Counted from the first letter of the stretch, positions 17,952 to 26,695 are shown. The stretch: 33,630 nt of DNA from Fusobacteriia bacterium 4572_74 (GCA_002084825.1 NBMF01000001.1:1-33630), one strand, 5' to 3'. The notes: a model not told the origin generated them from the sequence alone. Numbers and translations: made by a program.

Positions 17952-18975
17952 AAGTTATATAGAAACTATGGGATGGCCGAGGGTAATAATAGCACTATTT
18001 CTTTTGAGTATGTATGTGGCAGCTCCATTTGTAGGTTTAGACTTAGGCACATCTATAAGTGACACCTTAATAAGGTTTGGAATGAATGCTATCTTGGTAT
18101 TGTCTCTTATGCCTATGATATATTCGGGAACAGGGTTAAACTTTGGACTGCCTTTAGGGGTAGAAGCAGGGTTGATTGGAGCAGTAATTAGTGTGGAAAT
18201 GGGTCTCACTGGAGTTTTAGGGTTTTGGGGAGCTATCATGATGGCGATTCCATTTGCAGTTATATTTGGATGGGGTTATTCACAGATATTAAATAGGGTA
18301 AAGGGTGGAGAGATGATGATTGCTACCTATGTGGGATTCTCTTCGGTAGCAATTATGTGTATCATGTGGCTTATACTGCCCTTTAAAAGCCAGGATATGA
18401 TTTGGGCATATGGAGGATCTGGTCTTCGTACAACAATAAGTATAGAAAATTACTGGCAGGGAGCATTGAATAAAATATTTCCAATGGCTGATAAGATCCC
18501 ATTTGGAGAGATAATTTTCTTCGGTTTTTTAGCATTTTTGATGTGGGGATTTTTTAAAACTAAGTCAGGTTTGGCAATGAAAGCTGTAGGAGCTAATCCT
18601 AAATTTGCTTTAGCAACAGGGGTAAGCATCGATAAAGTAAGAACTAATTCAGTAATCATGTCTACGATGTTAGCTGCAATAGGAATAATAGTATATCAAC
18701 AAAGTTTTGGATTTATACAATTATACTTAGCACCATTTTATATGGCATTTCCAGCGATTGCAGCGATCCTTATAGGAGGGGCTTCTGTAAACAAAGCAAC
18801 TGTAATAAATGTAATGATAGGGACTTTTTTATTCCAAGGGATCCTGACAATGACACCTTCGGTAATAAATAACTTGGTCAAAACAGATATGTCAGAAACC
18901 TTGAGGATAATAATTTCAAATGGAATGATTCTCTATGCTTTGACTAGGAAAGGGGGTAAAAAGAATGGAAAATAG
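17938..18975 (+). CDS. ABC importer inner-membrane permease 1
   Basis: The 345-residue protein is very hydrophobic, with about eight to ten membrane segments, and belongs to the BPD_transp_2 permease group (RbsC, BmpC-like). Recognisable parts are MNAILVLSLMPMIYSGTGLNFGL near the start, the cytoplasmic loop KTKSGLAMKAVGANPKFALATGV that contacts the ATPase, and PAIAAILIGGASVNKAT. It shares this plan with permease 2, so the two probably form a heterodimeric channel. Start ATG with GGAGGAACTG upstream, overlapping the ATPase gene. Substrate unknown. Confidence 0.88.
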   Translation: MEKIKSYIETMGWPRVIIALFLLSMYVAAPFVGLDLGTSISDTLIRFGMNAILVLSLMPMIYSGTGLNFGLPLGVEAGLIGAVISVEMGLTGVLGFWGAIMMAIPFAVIFGWGYSQILNRVKGGEMMIATYVGFSSVAIMCIMWLILPFKSQDMIWAYGGSGLRTTISIENYWQGALNKIFPMADKIPFGEIIFFGFLAFLMWGFFKTKSGLAMKAVGANPKFALATGVSIDKVRTNSVIMSTMLAAIGIIVYQQSFGFIQLYLAPFYMAFPAIAAILIGGASVNKATVINVMIGTFLFQGILTMTPSVINNLVKTDMSETLRIIISNGMILYALTRKGGKKNGK

Positions 18976-20068
18976 AGGTAAAAAATTTCTTATAAATAAT
19001 ATAGTACCGATAGTGATATTAATAATGATTATTATGGCTATTCCGATGTCTGGATTGTCAGGGGGATATTTAGTTCAAGAAATGATTACTAGACTTTCTA
19101 GAAACTCATTTTTAGTACTGTCTCTTATTATACCAGTAGTTGCAGGAATGGGACTTAATTTTGGAATAGTTTTAGGAGCTATGGCTGGTCAATTGGGATT
19201 AATTTTTATTACCGATTGGAGGATAGCGGGAATGGAAGGGATTGTATTAGCGATCTTAATTTCATTACCAATTGCTATCTTATTGGGTATGTTAGGTGGA
19301 TATATATTAAATAAAGCTAAAGGCAGAGAGATGATAACTTCCATAATTATGGGATTTTTTATAAATGGTGTCTATCAATTGGTGGTTTTATATGGGATGG
19401 GAAATATCATTCCTATGACAAATAAAAAAATAATACTCAGTCGAGGATATGGGATTAGAAATGCTATCGATTTAAAAAATATTCGTCAAGTACTGGATCG
19501 ATCTATAGTTCTAAAAGTGGGGCAATTTACAATACCTCTTCTGACTATATTAATAATTGGAGCCCTTTGTTTATTTATAGTCTGGTTTAGAAAAACTAAA
19601 CTAGGTCAAGATATGAGGGCTATTGGACAGGATATGGAAATAGCAAAATCAGCAGGAATAGCAGTGGAAAGAACCAGAATCTTATCTATTGTAATATCTA
19701 CTGTATTAGCCTCTATTGGGCAGATAATATTTTTACAAAATATAGGGACGATGAATACATATAACAGTCATGAGCAGATAGGAATGTTCTCTATCGCAGC
19801 GATCCTAATAGGAGGGGCAACGGCTGTAAAAGCTAGTATACCCAATGCCTTAGGTGGAATAATATTATTTCATCTGATGTTTGTGATATCACCAAGGGCA
19901 GGAAAGGAATTAGTTGGATCAGCTCAAATAGGAGAGTTTTTTAGAGTATTTATTTCTTACGGAGTAATAGCCCTAGCTTTAGTATTACATCAATGGAGAA
20001 GGGAACAGGAAAATAAAGCTGAAAGAAAGAAAATGATGGAAATGCAACTTTCTGGAGGTGAAAAATAA
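18965..20068 (+). CDS. ABC importer inner-membrane permease 2
   Basis: This second BPD_transp_2-type permease (367 residues) overlaps permease 1 by 11 bases and is clearly its paralogue. It has NSFLVLSLIIPVVAGMGLNF near residue 45, the ATPase-contact loop KTKLGQDMRAIGQDMEIAKSAGI, and SIAAILIGGATAVKAS. The C-terminal tail is charged (QWRREQENKAERKK) and cytoplasmic by the positive-inside rule. Its stop overlaps the ATG of the small protein gene, so the two are translationally coupled. Substrate unknown. Confidence 0.88.
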   Translation: MENRGKKFLINNIVPIVILIMIIMAIPMSGLSGGYLVQEMITRLSRNSFLVLSLIIPVVAGMGLNFGIVLGAMAGQLGLIFITDWRIAGMEGIVLAILISLPIAILLGMLGGYILNKAKGREMITSIIMGFFINGVYQLVVLYGMGNIIPMTNKKIILSRGYGIRNAIDLKNIRQVLDRSIVLKVGQFTIPLLTILIIGALCLFIVWFRKTKLGQDMRAIGQDMEIAKSAGIAVERTRILSIVISTVLASIGQIIFLQNIGTMNTYNSHEQIGMFSIAAILIGGATAVKASIPNALGGIILFHLMFVISPRAGKELVGSAQIGEFFRVFISYGVIALALVLHQWRREQENKAERKKMMEMQLSGGEK

Positions 20069-20433
20069 TGAAAATTCTTGTTATAAGAATAGGTGTTATT
20101 CTAGCTATGATCCTTTTAGGAGTATTTTTATTTATAAGCGGAAAGGAACACGCTGTATTTATAGAGAATAAAGGAGAAAAATATACTCCTAAAAATGCTT
20201 ATTATATCTTAGATGGAAAAAAAGAAGTTAAAATAAAGAAAAAGAAGAAAAAAAGAGAATATATAAAGGGTGTTAATCACACTATAGAAGTTAGATTTAA
20301 AGGTGCAGATGGATTAGAAACAAAGGTGGTTAAGGAATTTAAAACAAAGATGGGTAAAAAGATAACTATAAATGCAGCTATGATAGAAAGTGAGTCATGG
20401 CTAGAAGTTGAGGAGTTAAAAAGCAAAAAATAA
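20068..20433 (+). CDS. Small membrane-anchored protein co-translated with the importer permeases
   Basis: The 121-residue product begins with one hydrophobic segment (about residues 4-24, ILVIRIGVILAMILLGVFLF) and then a soluble part predicted to be mostly beta-strand. A striking lysine run, VKIKKKKKKREY, lies near residue 55. The rest (HTIEVRFKGADGLETKV...ITINAAMIESESWLEVEEL) resembles a small beta-sandwich. The start overlaps the permease stop as TAATG. Topology suggests an N-terminal anchor with the domain on the periplasmic side. I do not recognise a function. Its position as last gene of the operon, before a strong terminator, suggests an accessory importer subunit. Confidence 0.7.
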   Translation: MKILVIRIGVILAMILLGVFLFISGKEHAVFIENKGEKYTPKNAYYILDGKKEVKIKKKKKKREYIKGVNHTIEVRFKGADGLETKVVKEFKTKMGKKITINAAMIESESWLEVEELKSKK

Positions 20434-20441
20434 TAAAAATT

Positions 20442-20477
20442 ATTCCCAGTTATGAAAATAACTGGGAATTTTTTTTT
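20442..20477 (+). terminator. Operon-end terminator of the importer
   Basis: A perfect 12-bp stem (20442-20453 with 20458-20469) with a GAAA loop is followed by eight or more Ts. Confidence 0.95.
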
Positions 20478-20612
20478 GAAAATAAAAATGTGTTATAGTT
20501 ATTTTTTTCACTTATGTAGCTTATAGCTCTTTTGTTTCAAGAAAAAGTGTTTTTTATCTTCTAGTTAGTATTGGGAAAAAAATAACTTATGTTTCGAATT
20601 ATCTTTTCCCCC

Positions 20613-20641
20613 TTGAAATTATTGAAAAAAGGTACTAGAAT
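20613..20641 (+). promoter_or_regulatory. Promoter of nadABC
   Basis: TTGAAA (20613-20618) and TAGAAT (20636-20641) are 17 bp apart, about 40 bases before the nadA start. No operator for a known NAD regulator was recognised. Confidence 0.55.
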
Positions 20642-20683
20642 TTAAATTGTATAGATATTTTAAATAAAAAAATGGGGGATGTT

Positions 20684-21586
20684 ATGAATCAGTTGGATAA
20701 GTTAAAAAAATTAAAAAAAGAGAAAAATGCAATAATTCTTGCACATTATTATCAAAATGCAGATGTACAGGATGTTGCTGACTATGTAGGAGATTCTTAT
20801 TATTTAAGTGAAGTAGGAAGAGACAGTGATGCCGATATAATCGTATACTGTGGTGTGAAATTCATGGCTGAAAGTGCTAAGATACTTTCTCCTGAGAAGA
20901 AAGTATTATTCCCCGTTCATGGAGAGGCCACTTGTTGTATGGAACATCAAGCTACTCCTGGATTGGTATTGGAGATGAAAAAACAACATCCAAATGCTAA
21001 AGTAATAACCTATATAAATTCATCTAGTGAGGTAAAGGCAGTATCAGATGCTTGCTGTACCTCTTCTTCAGCTTTAAAAATTGTTGAAAATATAGATGCC
21101 GATGAGATAATATTTGTACCTGATCAAAATTTGGCTTCATATGTAGCAGAACAGACAGATAAAAAAATTATCCCATTTGATGGGCAGTGTAATGTACATC
21201 ATAAGGTGACTTTAGAAAATATAAAAAAATTGTTAGAAGAACATGGGAAAGTGGAGATTTTAGCTCATCCAGAGTGTCAAAAAGAGATAAGAGATATCTC
21301 TACCTATGTAGGGAGTACAGCTGGAATATTAAACTATGCTAAAACTTCTCCCAATAAAGAATTTATTGTAGTAACAGAAAGAGGAATTCATCATCAGTTA
21401 AAAAAAGACAGTCCAGAAAAATTTTTTTATCTTCCGTATATGGTATGTTCATCGATGAAAAGAGTGTTTATAGAAACGATCGTAGATGCTTTAGAAAACG
21501 AAAAATGCGAGATAAAAATGGATAAAGAGCTTATAAAAAAAGCCAAGGTTTCTCTTCTAAATATGCATAAATATGCAGGAGGGTAA
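20684..21586 (+). CDS. nadA: Quinolinate synthase NadA
   Basis: NadA is a 4Fe-4S enzyme that condenses iminoaspartate with dihydroxyacetone phosphate to quinolinate, the second step of de novo NAD synthesis. The sequence has LAHYYQNADVQDVADYVGDS near the start. The three cluster cysteine contexts are all present: YCGVKFMAE (Cys56), a SDACCTSSSAL segment near 124, and AHPECQKEI near 195. The length of 300 residues is normal. I chose the ATG at 20684 (MNQLDKL), which has GGGGGA upstream. An in-frame ATG at 20672 has no ribosome-binding site. It is followed after two bases by nadB. Confidence 0.96.
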   Translation: MNQLDKLKKLKKEKNAIILAHYYQNADVQDVADYVGDSYYLSEVGRDSDADIIVYCGVKFMAESAKILSPEKKVLFPVHGEATCCMEHQATPGLVLEMKKQHPNAKVITYINSSSEVKAVSDACCTSSSALKIVENIDADEIIFVPDQNLASYVAEQTDKKIIPFDGQCNVHHKVTLENIKKLLEEHGKVEILAHPECQKEIRDISTYVGSTAGILNYAKTSPNKEFIVVTERGIHHQLKKDSPEKFFYLPYMVCSSMKRVFIETIVDALENEKCEIKMDKELIKKAKVSLLNMHKYAGG

Positions 21587-21588
21587 AT

Positions 21589-22890
21589 ATGAATTATGAT
21601 GTAATAATCTGTGGAACTGGAATAGCGGGAATCTATACAGCGCTTAATATTAACAGTGATTTAAGGATTGCAATAATTACTAACGATAAATTAGAAAATT
21701 GCAACACATATTTAGCCCAGGGTGGAATAACTACAGTTAGAGGGAAAGAGGATAGGGAGTCTTTTATCAAGGATACTCTCTATGCAGGTGGGAATGAAAA
21801 TAATTTAGAAACGGTGAAATTGATAGCCAAAGAAGCAGAGAAAAATATAAAAAAATTGGTATCTATGGGGGTACCTTTTAATAGGGGTGATGATGGGAAT
21901 ATATTATATACCAAAGAGGCTGCCCATTCTAAGAGAAGAATTTTGTATTCAAACGATCAAACTGGAAAATATATTTTTTTGACATTGGTAGAAAAGATGA
22001 AAAAAAGAAAGAATATAACAATCTATTCAAAAGTTGAAATTTTGGATTTAATAGTTTCTGAGGGGAACTCTTGTGGAGTATTAGGATGTAATAAAAATAA
22101 AGACATATTGAAATTTTGGGGGAAGAAGGTGGTTTTAGCTACTGGTGGTATTGGAGGATTGTTTAAAAATTCTACCAACAGAAGAAACCTTAAGGGAATA
22201 GGAATTGCTCTTTCAAAAAAAAACATGGTAGAGATATCCAACATAGGTGCTATTCAATTTCATCCTACAGCATTTTATGATCCTCAAAGTGAAAGACGAT
22301 TTTTGATCTCAGAATCTCTTAGAGGAGAAGGGGCAGAGCTAAAAGATCTAGAAGGAAATAGATTTGTAGATGAGCTCCTCCCTAGGGATGTAGTCGCAGC
22401 TAGTATTGAAGCAAAGAAAAAAGAGATAGGTTCCCCTTATGTATATTTAGATGCTACGAAATTAAAGGGTGATTTTTTAAGGGTAAGATTTAAAGGAATA
22501 TATGAAAATTTATTGGAGAAGGGTTATGATCTTACGAAAGACATGATCCCAGTAACAACCTCTCAGCATTATTTTATGGGGGGGATCACGGTAGATATGG
22601 ATGGGAAGACGAACTTAAATAACCTATATGCCTGTGGTGAGGTTGCATTTACAGGACTTCATGGGAAAAATAGACTTGCTAGCAATTCCCTATTAGAGGG
22701 TTTGGTATTTGGAAATAGGGTAGCTAATGACATAAATAAAGAAATATGGTCAAAGCGAGGGAAAGATAAACAAGTAGAAGTAGAGAAAAATATAAATATA
22801 GAAAAGATAAAGGAAAGTAATAAAAGATTGGTTATAGATGAGATATTAAAGGTTAGGGAGGATTTGAAGGATGAACTTTCTATTAATTGA
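21589..22890 (+). CDS. nadB: L-aspartate oxidase NadB (short form)
   Basis: NadB is an FAD enzyme that oxidises aspartate to iminoaspartate for NadA. In an anaerobe fumarate is a likely electron acceptor. The FAD-binding start IICGTGIAGIYTA is present. The catalytic core is also present: HSKRRILYSNDQTG, IQFHPTAFYD, SESLRGEGAEL, and the C-terminal FAD segment NLYACGEVAFTGLHGKNRLASNS. At 433 residues it is about 100 shorter than E. coli NadB because the C-terminal helical domain is nearly absent; the active-site region is complete. It sits between nadA and nadC and overlaps nadC by 20 bases. Confidence 0.93.
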   Translation: MNYDVIICGTGIAGIYTALNINSDLRIAIITNDKLENCNTYLAQGGITTVRGKEDRESFIKDTLYAGGNENNLETVKLIAKEAEKNIKKLVSMGVPFNRGDDGNILYTKEAAHSKRRILYSNDQTGKYIFLTLVEKMKKRKNITIYSKVEILDLIVSEGNSCGVLGCNKNKDILKFWGKKVVLATGGIGGLFKNSTNRRNLKGIGIALSKKNMVEISNIGAIQFHPTAFYDPQSERRFLISESLRGEGAELKDLEGNRFVDELLPRDVVAASIEAKKKEIGSPYVYLDATKLKGDFLRVRFKGIYENLLEKGYDLTKDMIPVTTSQHYFMGGITVDMDGKTNLNNLYACGEVAFTGLHGKNRLASNSLLEGLVFGNRVANDINKEIWSKRGKDKQVEVEKNINIEKIKESNKRLVIDEILKVREDLKDELSIN

Positions 22891-23710
22891 TAAGGTGATA
22901 AAAGATGCACTGTTGGAAGATGCTGTAATAGATGATATAACGACAAATTCGATCTTAGATGCCAGGGCTATATGTGAGGTGGATTTGATAGCTAAGGAAG
23001 AGGGGATAATATGTGGATTAGAGATTTTTAAAAGAACTTTTGATATCCTAGGTGATGTAGAGGTAGAATTTATGACTACTGAAGGATCGCTAGTAAAACC
23101 CAAAGAAATTATAGCTAAGATATCTGGAATAGCAAAAAACATACTGAGCGGTGAGAGGGTAGCTCTAAATTTGATTCAAAGAATGTCAGGGATAGCTACT
23201 AAAACAAGTAAAATGGTAAAGATTTTAGATGGAACAAGAATAAAACTTATGGATACCAGAAAGACAACTCCTAATTTGAGATATTTAGAAAAATATTCAG
23301 TGAAAGTAGGAGGGGGGAATAATCATAGATATAATCTGATGGATATGGCTATGATTAAGGACAATCACATAATGGCCGCTGGTGGTAGCCTTACTGAAGC
23401 AGTATTAGCTGTGAGAAATAATCATCCCTTTGTAAAGAAGATAGAGGTGGAAACGGAGAGTCTAGATCAGGTAAGGGAAGCTATAGAGGTAGGAGCAGAT
23501 ATTATAATGCTGGACAATATGGATGTAGAAACCATGAGAAGAGCCATTGAAATAATAGATGGGAAAGCCATAGTCGAGATATCTGGAAATATAGATGAAG
23601 CGAGGATAACAGAGATTAGAGGATTGAAAGTAGATTATATATCTTCTGGAGCCCTTACTCATTCATATACATCACTGGATATAAGTATGAAAAATTTAAA
23701 GTTAAAATAA
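22871..23710 (+). CDS. nadC: Nicotinate-nucleotide pyrophosphorylase (carboxylating) NadC
   Basis: NadC converts quinolinate and PRPP to nicotinate mononucleotide, the third de novo step. The 279 residues show the N-terminal sandwich domain, then the barrel with LNLIQRMSGIATKT, MDTRKTTPNLRYLEKYSVKVGG (a conserved substrate-binding Arg/Lys set), MIKDNHI, KKIEVETESLDQV and the final VDYISSGALTHS. The start lies inside the end of nadB and has a GGAGG about ten bases upstream, consistent with coupled translation. No clear terminator follows, only a T-rich stretch at 23711-23717. Confidence 0.96.
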   Translation: MNFLLIDKVIKDALLEDAVIDDITTNSILDARAICEVDLIAKEEGIICGLEIFKRTFDILGDVEVEFMTTEGSLVKPKEIIAKISGIAKNILSGERVALNLIQRMSGIATKTSKMVKILDGTRIKLMDTRKTTPNLRYLEKYSVKVGGGNNHRYNLMDMAMIKDNHIMAAGGSLTEAVLAVRNNHPFVKKIEVETESLDQVREAIEVGADIIMLDNMDVETMRRAIEIIDGKAIVEISGNIDEARITEIRGLKVDYISSGALTHSYTSLDISMKNLKLK

Positions 23711-23801
23711 TTTTTTTAGTAGAAGATTGAGTTTTATAAAGATTGAAAAAGTTTGGAAATTATGATATTGTTTTTAACAGATATAAAAACAAGTAATTCC
23801 A

Positions 23802-23888
23802 TATAATCTTTTAAATATGCTAAAAGAGTATCTACTAGGAGAGCAAAAAATCTTCTTTCTATGGGCGCACATGTGTGCCCTTTTTTTT
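23802..23888 (+). promoter_or_regulatory. Leader with internal terminator upstream of the EamA gene
   Basis: A good -10, TATAAT (23802-23807), with no clear -35, is followed about 55 bases later by an intrinsic terminator. The terminator stem is GGGCGCACATGTGTGCCC (23863-23880) followed by eight Ts (23881-23888). It lies only ~33 bases before the EamA start codon and cannot belong to nadC if the TATAAT is real. The arrangement suggests transcription attenuation or a small separate RNA. Confidence 0.6.
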
Positions 23889-23921
23889 ATAGGATTATTT
23901 AAGAAAATAGGAGATGAAAAA

Positions 23922-24851
23922 ATGAAAAAAAATAAATCAACAACGAAGTATATAATCTTCGTTCTATTGGGTGCTGTAAGTTATGGGGTTCTTTCAACTT
24001 TTGTAAAGTTAGCTTATGATGACGGGTTTACATTGGGGCAGATTGTATTTTCTCAAGCAGGAATAGGATGTTTAGTTTTATGGCTATTGGTCTTTTTAAA
24101 AAAACTAATAAATAAAGAATATAGGATGAATTTTAATAAAAAAGATTCGATGAAGCTTATATTGACAGGGATTCCGATTGGATTCACCAGTATAATTTAT
24201 TATAAATCTGTTCAAGAAATTCCAGCTTCAATGGCGATATTATTACTTTTTCAATTTACATGGATGGGAAATTTAGTGGAATGTATTTTGGAAAAAAGAC
24301 TGCCTTCTAAGACCCAGGTAATGTCGATTGTATTACTTTTAATAGGAACGGCATTTTCGTCGAATATTTTTGATGGAGGATTAACTAACTTAACATTTTT
24401 AGGGACAATATATGGACTCCTTGCAGCGTGTTCATATACAGCATTTACCTTTGTCAGCGGGAAAGTTGCATTGAGTGTGGATCCAATTCAAAGAAGTGCG
24501 TTAATGTTAACAGGAGCATTTATTTTTATAGTGATTTTATTTCCTCCTACATTTATTGGAAATCTTAAAATTGTTTTACCTCTATTAAAATATGGGGTAG
24601 CAGTAGCATTCTTTGGAACGATTATCCCACCATTATTTTTTTCAATAGGGGTTCCTGTTGTTGGTGTAGGTTTGACATCAATTCTTGCATCGGTAGAACT
24701 GCCAGTGGCCATATTAGCATCTACAACAATATTACATGAAAGTTCATCAATGATTCAATGGATTGGAATTTTAATAATTTTATTTGGAATTATATTCCCG
24801 GGATACATTCAGAAAAAAATTAAAGTTAAAGAAAGATTCTCATTCTCTTAG
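23922..24851 (+). CDS. EamA/DMT family transporter
   Basis: The 309-residue product has ten hydrophobic helices in two EamA repeats. The first opens at IIFVLLGAVSYGVLSTFVK and the second at FLGTIYGLLAACSYTAFTFV, with a typical ending VELPVAILASTTILHES and IGILIILFGII. Family members mostly export small metabolites such as amino acids; the substrate here cannot be predicted. I place the start at ATG 23922, preceded by AGGAGATGAAAAA. An in-frame upstream ATG at 23817 would translate through the terminator hairpin and lacks a ribosome-binding site. The gene converges on the PIN-PhoH gene. Confidence 0.88.
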   Translation: MKKNKSTTKYIIFVLLGAVSYGVLSTFVKLAYDDGFTLGQIVFSQAGIGCLVLWLLVFLKKLINKEYRMNFNKKDSMKLILTGIPIGFTSIIYYKSVQEIPASMAILLLFQFTWMGNLVECILEKRLPSKTQVMSIVLLLIGTAFSSNIFDGGLTNLTFLGTIYGLLAACSYTAFTFVSGKVALSVDPIQRSALMLTGAFIFIVILFPPTFIGNLKIVLPLLKYGVAVAFFGTIIPPLFFSIGVPVVGVGLTSILASVELPVAILASTTILHESSSMIQWIGILIILFGIIFPGYIQKKIKVKERFSFS

Positions 24852-24917
24852 GGGAAAACCGAAGTAGTATAAAAGAAGCTCAAATAACATTATAAAAATT
24901 ATAAAATAATAGTTTAT

Positions 24918-24957
24918 AAAATTAGACAAATATTAATATTTGTCTAATTTTATTTTT
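24918..24957. terminator. Bidirectional terminator between convergent genes
   Basis: AAAATTAGACAAATATT (24918-24934) is perfectly mirrored at 24935-24951, with a T-rich tail on the plus side and A-rich flank giving Ts on the minus side. It lies between the EamA and PIN-PhoH genes. Confidence 0.88.
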
Positions 24958-25006
24958 TACAATAATACTATATTATTCATCTCTTTAAAATCTGTGTCAA
25001 AAAAGA

Positions 25007-26341
25007 TTATCCAAAAATTTTCTTATCGAAAATCAAGCTGGCTTTATCTACAAATTCACTTCGATGAACTTTATTTAATGTGATATGAGCAGTTTCAGGA
25101 AGTTCTTTCAGCCATTCAATAGATGCGTATAGCCCTGATTTGTCTGGATCTAATCTAGAGACCGTCTGCTGAGCGATATCTCCTATCAAGATTAATTTAC
25201 TTCCCTCTCCTATCCTTGTAATCATCGATCTCATAGCATGGATATCAAATGATTGGGCTTCATCTATTACAACAATTTTATTGAGAAAACTTGATCCTAG
25301 AATAGAAGAAATATCCAAGACTTCTACTTTATCTTGATCCATCAGTCCCTGTAAAATTTCTACCCCTTTACGAGGTTTTTTACCCCTGAGATGCTGAATA
25401 TTTTCAAAGGTAGTGGTATAGTTGGCAAAATGCGTCAATAATTTTTCTTCTGTATCTCCAGTAGTGAATCCTTGATAACTCCATTTATCTACAGGGGCTG
25501 TATTTTTACCGATTAATATCTTTTCATAACGGTTCCCTTCTAGTACTTGCTCTAAGGCTGCTGCAATTGCTAAAAGAGTCTTACCACATCCTTGCCTAGA
25601 AGTGATTGTGATAAATGGAATTTTTGGATCAAGGAGAACGTCAATGGCAAATTTTTGTCTGATATCCTTAGGAGAGATACCATATATTTTAGCATCATCA
25701 TATTTTAATTTTATAACCTTATTTCTTTTTTTATCAAATTTACCAACAATCTGGTTGTAGGTAAATTCTGTATAACCATAAAAAAATTGATTGGGGTTCA
25801 TAGATTTAATTTTTAGATCTTCCAGGGAGATCTCTTTAGCTGTATAGAATTTTTTTACCATATCAGGGGTAACTTCACAAGTAATAACTCCTGTATAGAG
25901 ATCATCTAGTTTGTGTTTATCGGAAGCATCTAAGATAAGGCAATGTATTCCTAAAGAAGAAGCTTTGACCCTCATACTGACGTCGTTGGTCAAAAGAGTT
26001 TTATCTTTGTATTTTGGCATCATCATAAGGGATAAGATTTTATTATCTACATAGTTTTGGTCTAAACTATCAGGAATAAGGGAAAGATCTCCCTGAATCT
26101 CTGTTTTTAAAATAACTTTATTATTGACTGTTATTCCCTCTATAAGATTTCCATTTTTTTCGATCTCCTTAAAAAATCTAAAAAATTGTCTAGCACGAAA
26201 TCCGCTGTTTCCTTCTCTGGATTTAATTTTATCTAATTCTTCTAGTACGTAGATAGGAATGATTATCTCGCAATCATTAAAATCCCTCATAAAGAATGGA
26301 TTAGCAATTATAACATTAGTATCGACTATGTATGAATTCAT
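25007..26341 (-). CDS. PIN domain-PhoH ATPase fusion (PhoH2-like)
   Basis: The 444-residue protein joins an N-terminal PIN ribonuclease domain to a C-terminal PhoH ATPase. The PIN acidic residues are visible in IVDTNVIIANP (Asp7), VLEELDKIK and TNDVSMRVKA. In PhoH, GCGKTLLAIAAALEQ lies near residues 248-262, IVVIDEAQS is Walker B, and LILIGDIAQQT is the sensor region. PhoH2 proteins act as ATP-dependent RNA-unwinding nucleases in the cytoplasm. The P-loop reads SRQGCGKT, lacking the usual first glycine. The start is supported by AGGAGG on the minus strand and a good promoter. The gene is monocistronic. Confidence 0.92.
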   Translation of the reverse strand: MNSYIVDTNVIIANPFFMRDFNDCEIIIPIYVLEELDKIKSREGNSGFRARQFFRFFKEIEKNGNLIEGITVNNKVILKTEIQGDLSLIPDSLDQNYVDNKILSLMMMPKYKDKTLLTNDVSMRVKASSLGIHCLILDASDKHKLDDLYTGVITCEVTPDMVKKFYTAKEISLEDLKIKSMNPNQFFYGYTEFTYNQIVGKFDKKRNKVIKLKYDDAKIYGISPKDIRQKFAIDVLLDPKIPFITITSRQGCGKTLLAIAAALEQVLEGNRYEKILIGKNTAPVDKWSYQGFTTGDTEEKLLTHFANYTTTFENIQHLRGKKPRKGVEILQGLMDQDKVEVLDISSILGSSFLNKIVVIDEAQSFDIHAMRSMITRIGEGSKLILIGDIAQQTVSRLDPDKSGLYASIEWLKELPETAHITLNKVHRSEFVDKASLIFDKKIFG

Positions 26342-26370
26342 GAGTTATACCTCCTAATTTTGTTGATATA

Positions 26371-26399
26371 AGTATAGTATTTAAAATGTAAAATGGCAA
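26371..26399 (-). promoter_or_regulatory. Promoter of the PIN-PhoH gene
   Basis: Read on the minus strand, TTGCCA (26399-26394) and TATACT (26376-26371) are separated by 17 bp, about 30 bases upstream of the start codon. Confidence 0.65.
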
Positions 26400-26643
26400 G
26401 GTGATAACATAAAAGATTTGAATATGGGGAGACTAAAGGACAAAAAAATATGTAAATAATGATTAGTTTGGGAGTTGAATTTTCAGAAAAATAGCCTATG
26501 GATATTACTATGAGTTGAACATTTAGAAAACTTTGTATAGATAGTTTAAATATTGTAGATTAGACCGACCTTTTTCTATAAAAATTTAGATATTTCTATT
26601 TTTTTAGAAAAAAAATATTTTTTCAAAAAAAATAAAAAAAAAC
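26400..26643. other. Non-coding gap between the PIN-PhoH gene and the tRNA array
   Basis: No gene is visible. The gap contains two imperfect direct repeats beginning GAGTTGAA (26472-26504 and 26512-26543, 40 bp apart) and a very A/T-rich stretch with a TTTCTA/TAGAAA hairpin near 26595-26612. The tRNA promoter follows. Confidence 0.5.
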
Positions 26644-26672
26644 TTGCAAACAAAAACTACTTATAGTATACT
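26644..26672 (+). promoter_or_regulatory. Promoter of the tRNA array
   Basis: TTGCAA (26644-26649) and TATACT (26667-26672) with 17-bp spacing, ending 23 bases before tRNA-Val. An A-rich block directly upstream could act as an UP element. Confidence 0.75.
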
Positions 26673-26695
26673 TAATGAGTTCTGAAAAAACGAAT

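Noticed and set aside
23817-23921. Extended N-terminus for the EamA protein
   Set aside because: It would be translated through the terminator hairpin, has no ribosome-binding site, and the ATG at 23922 has a good one.
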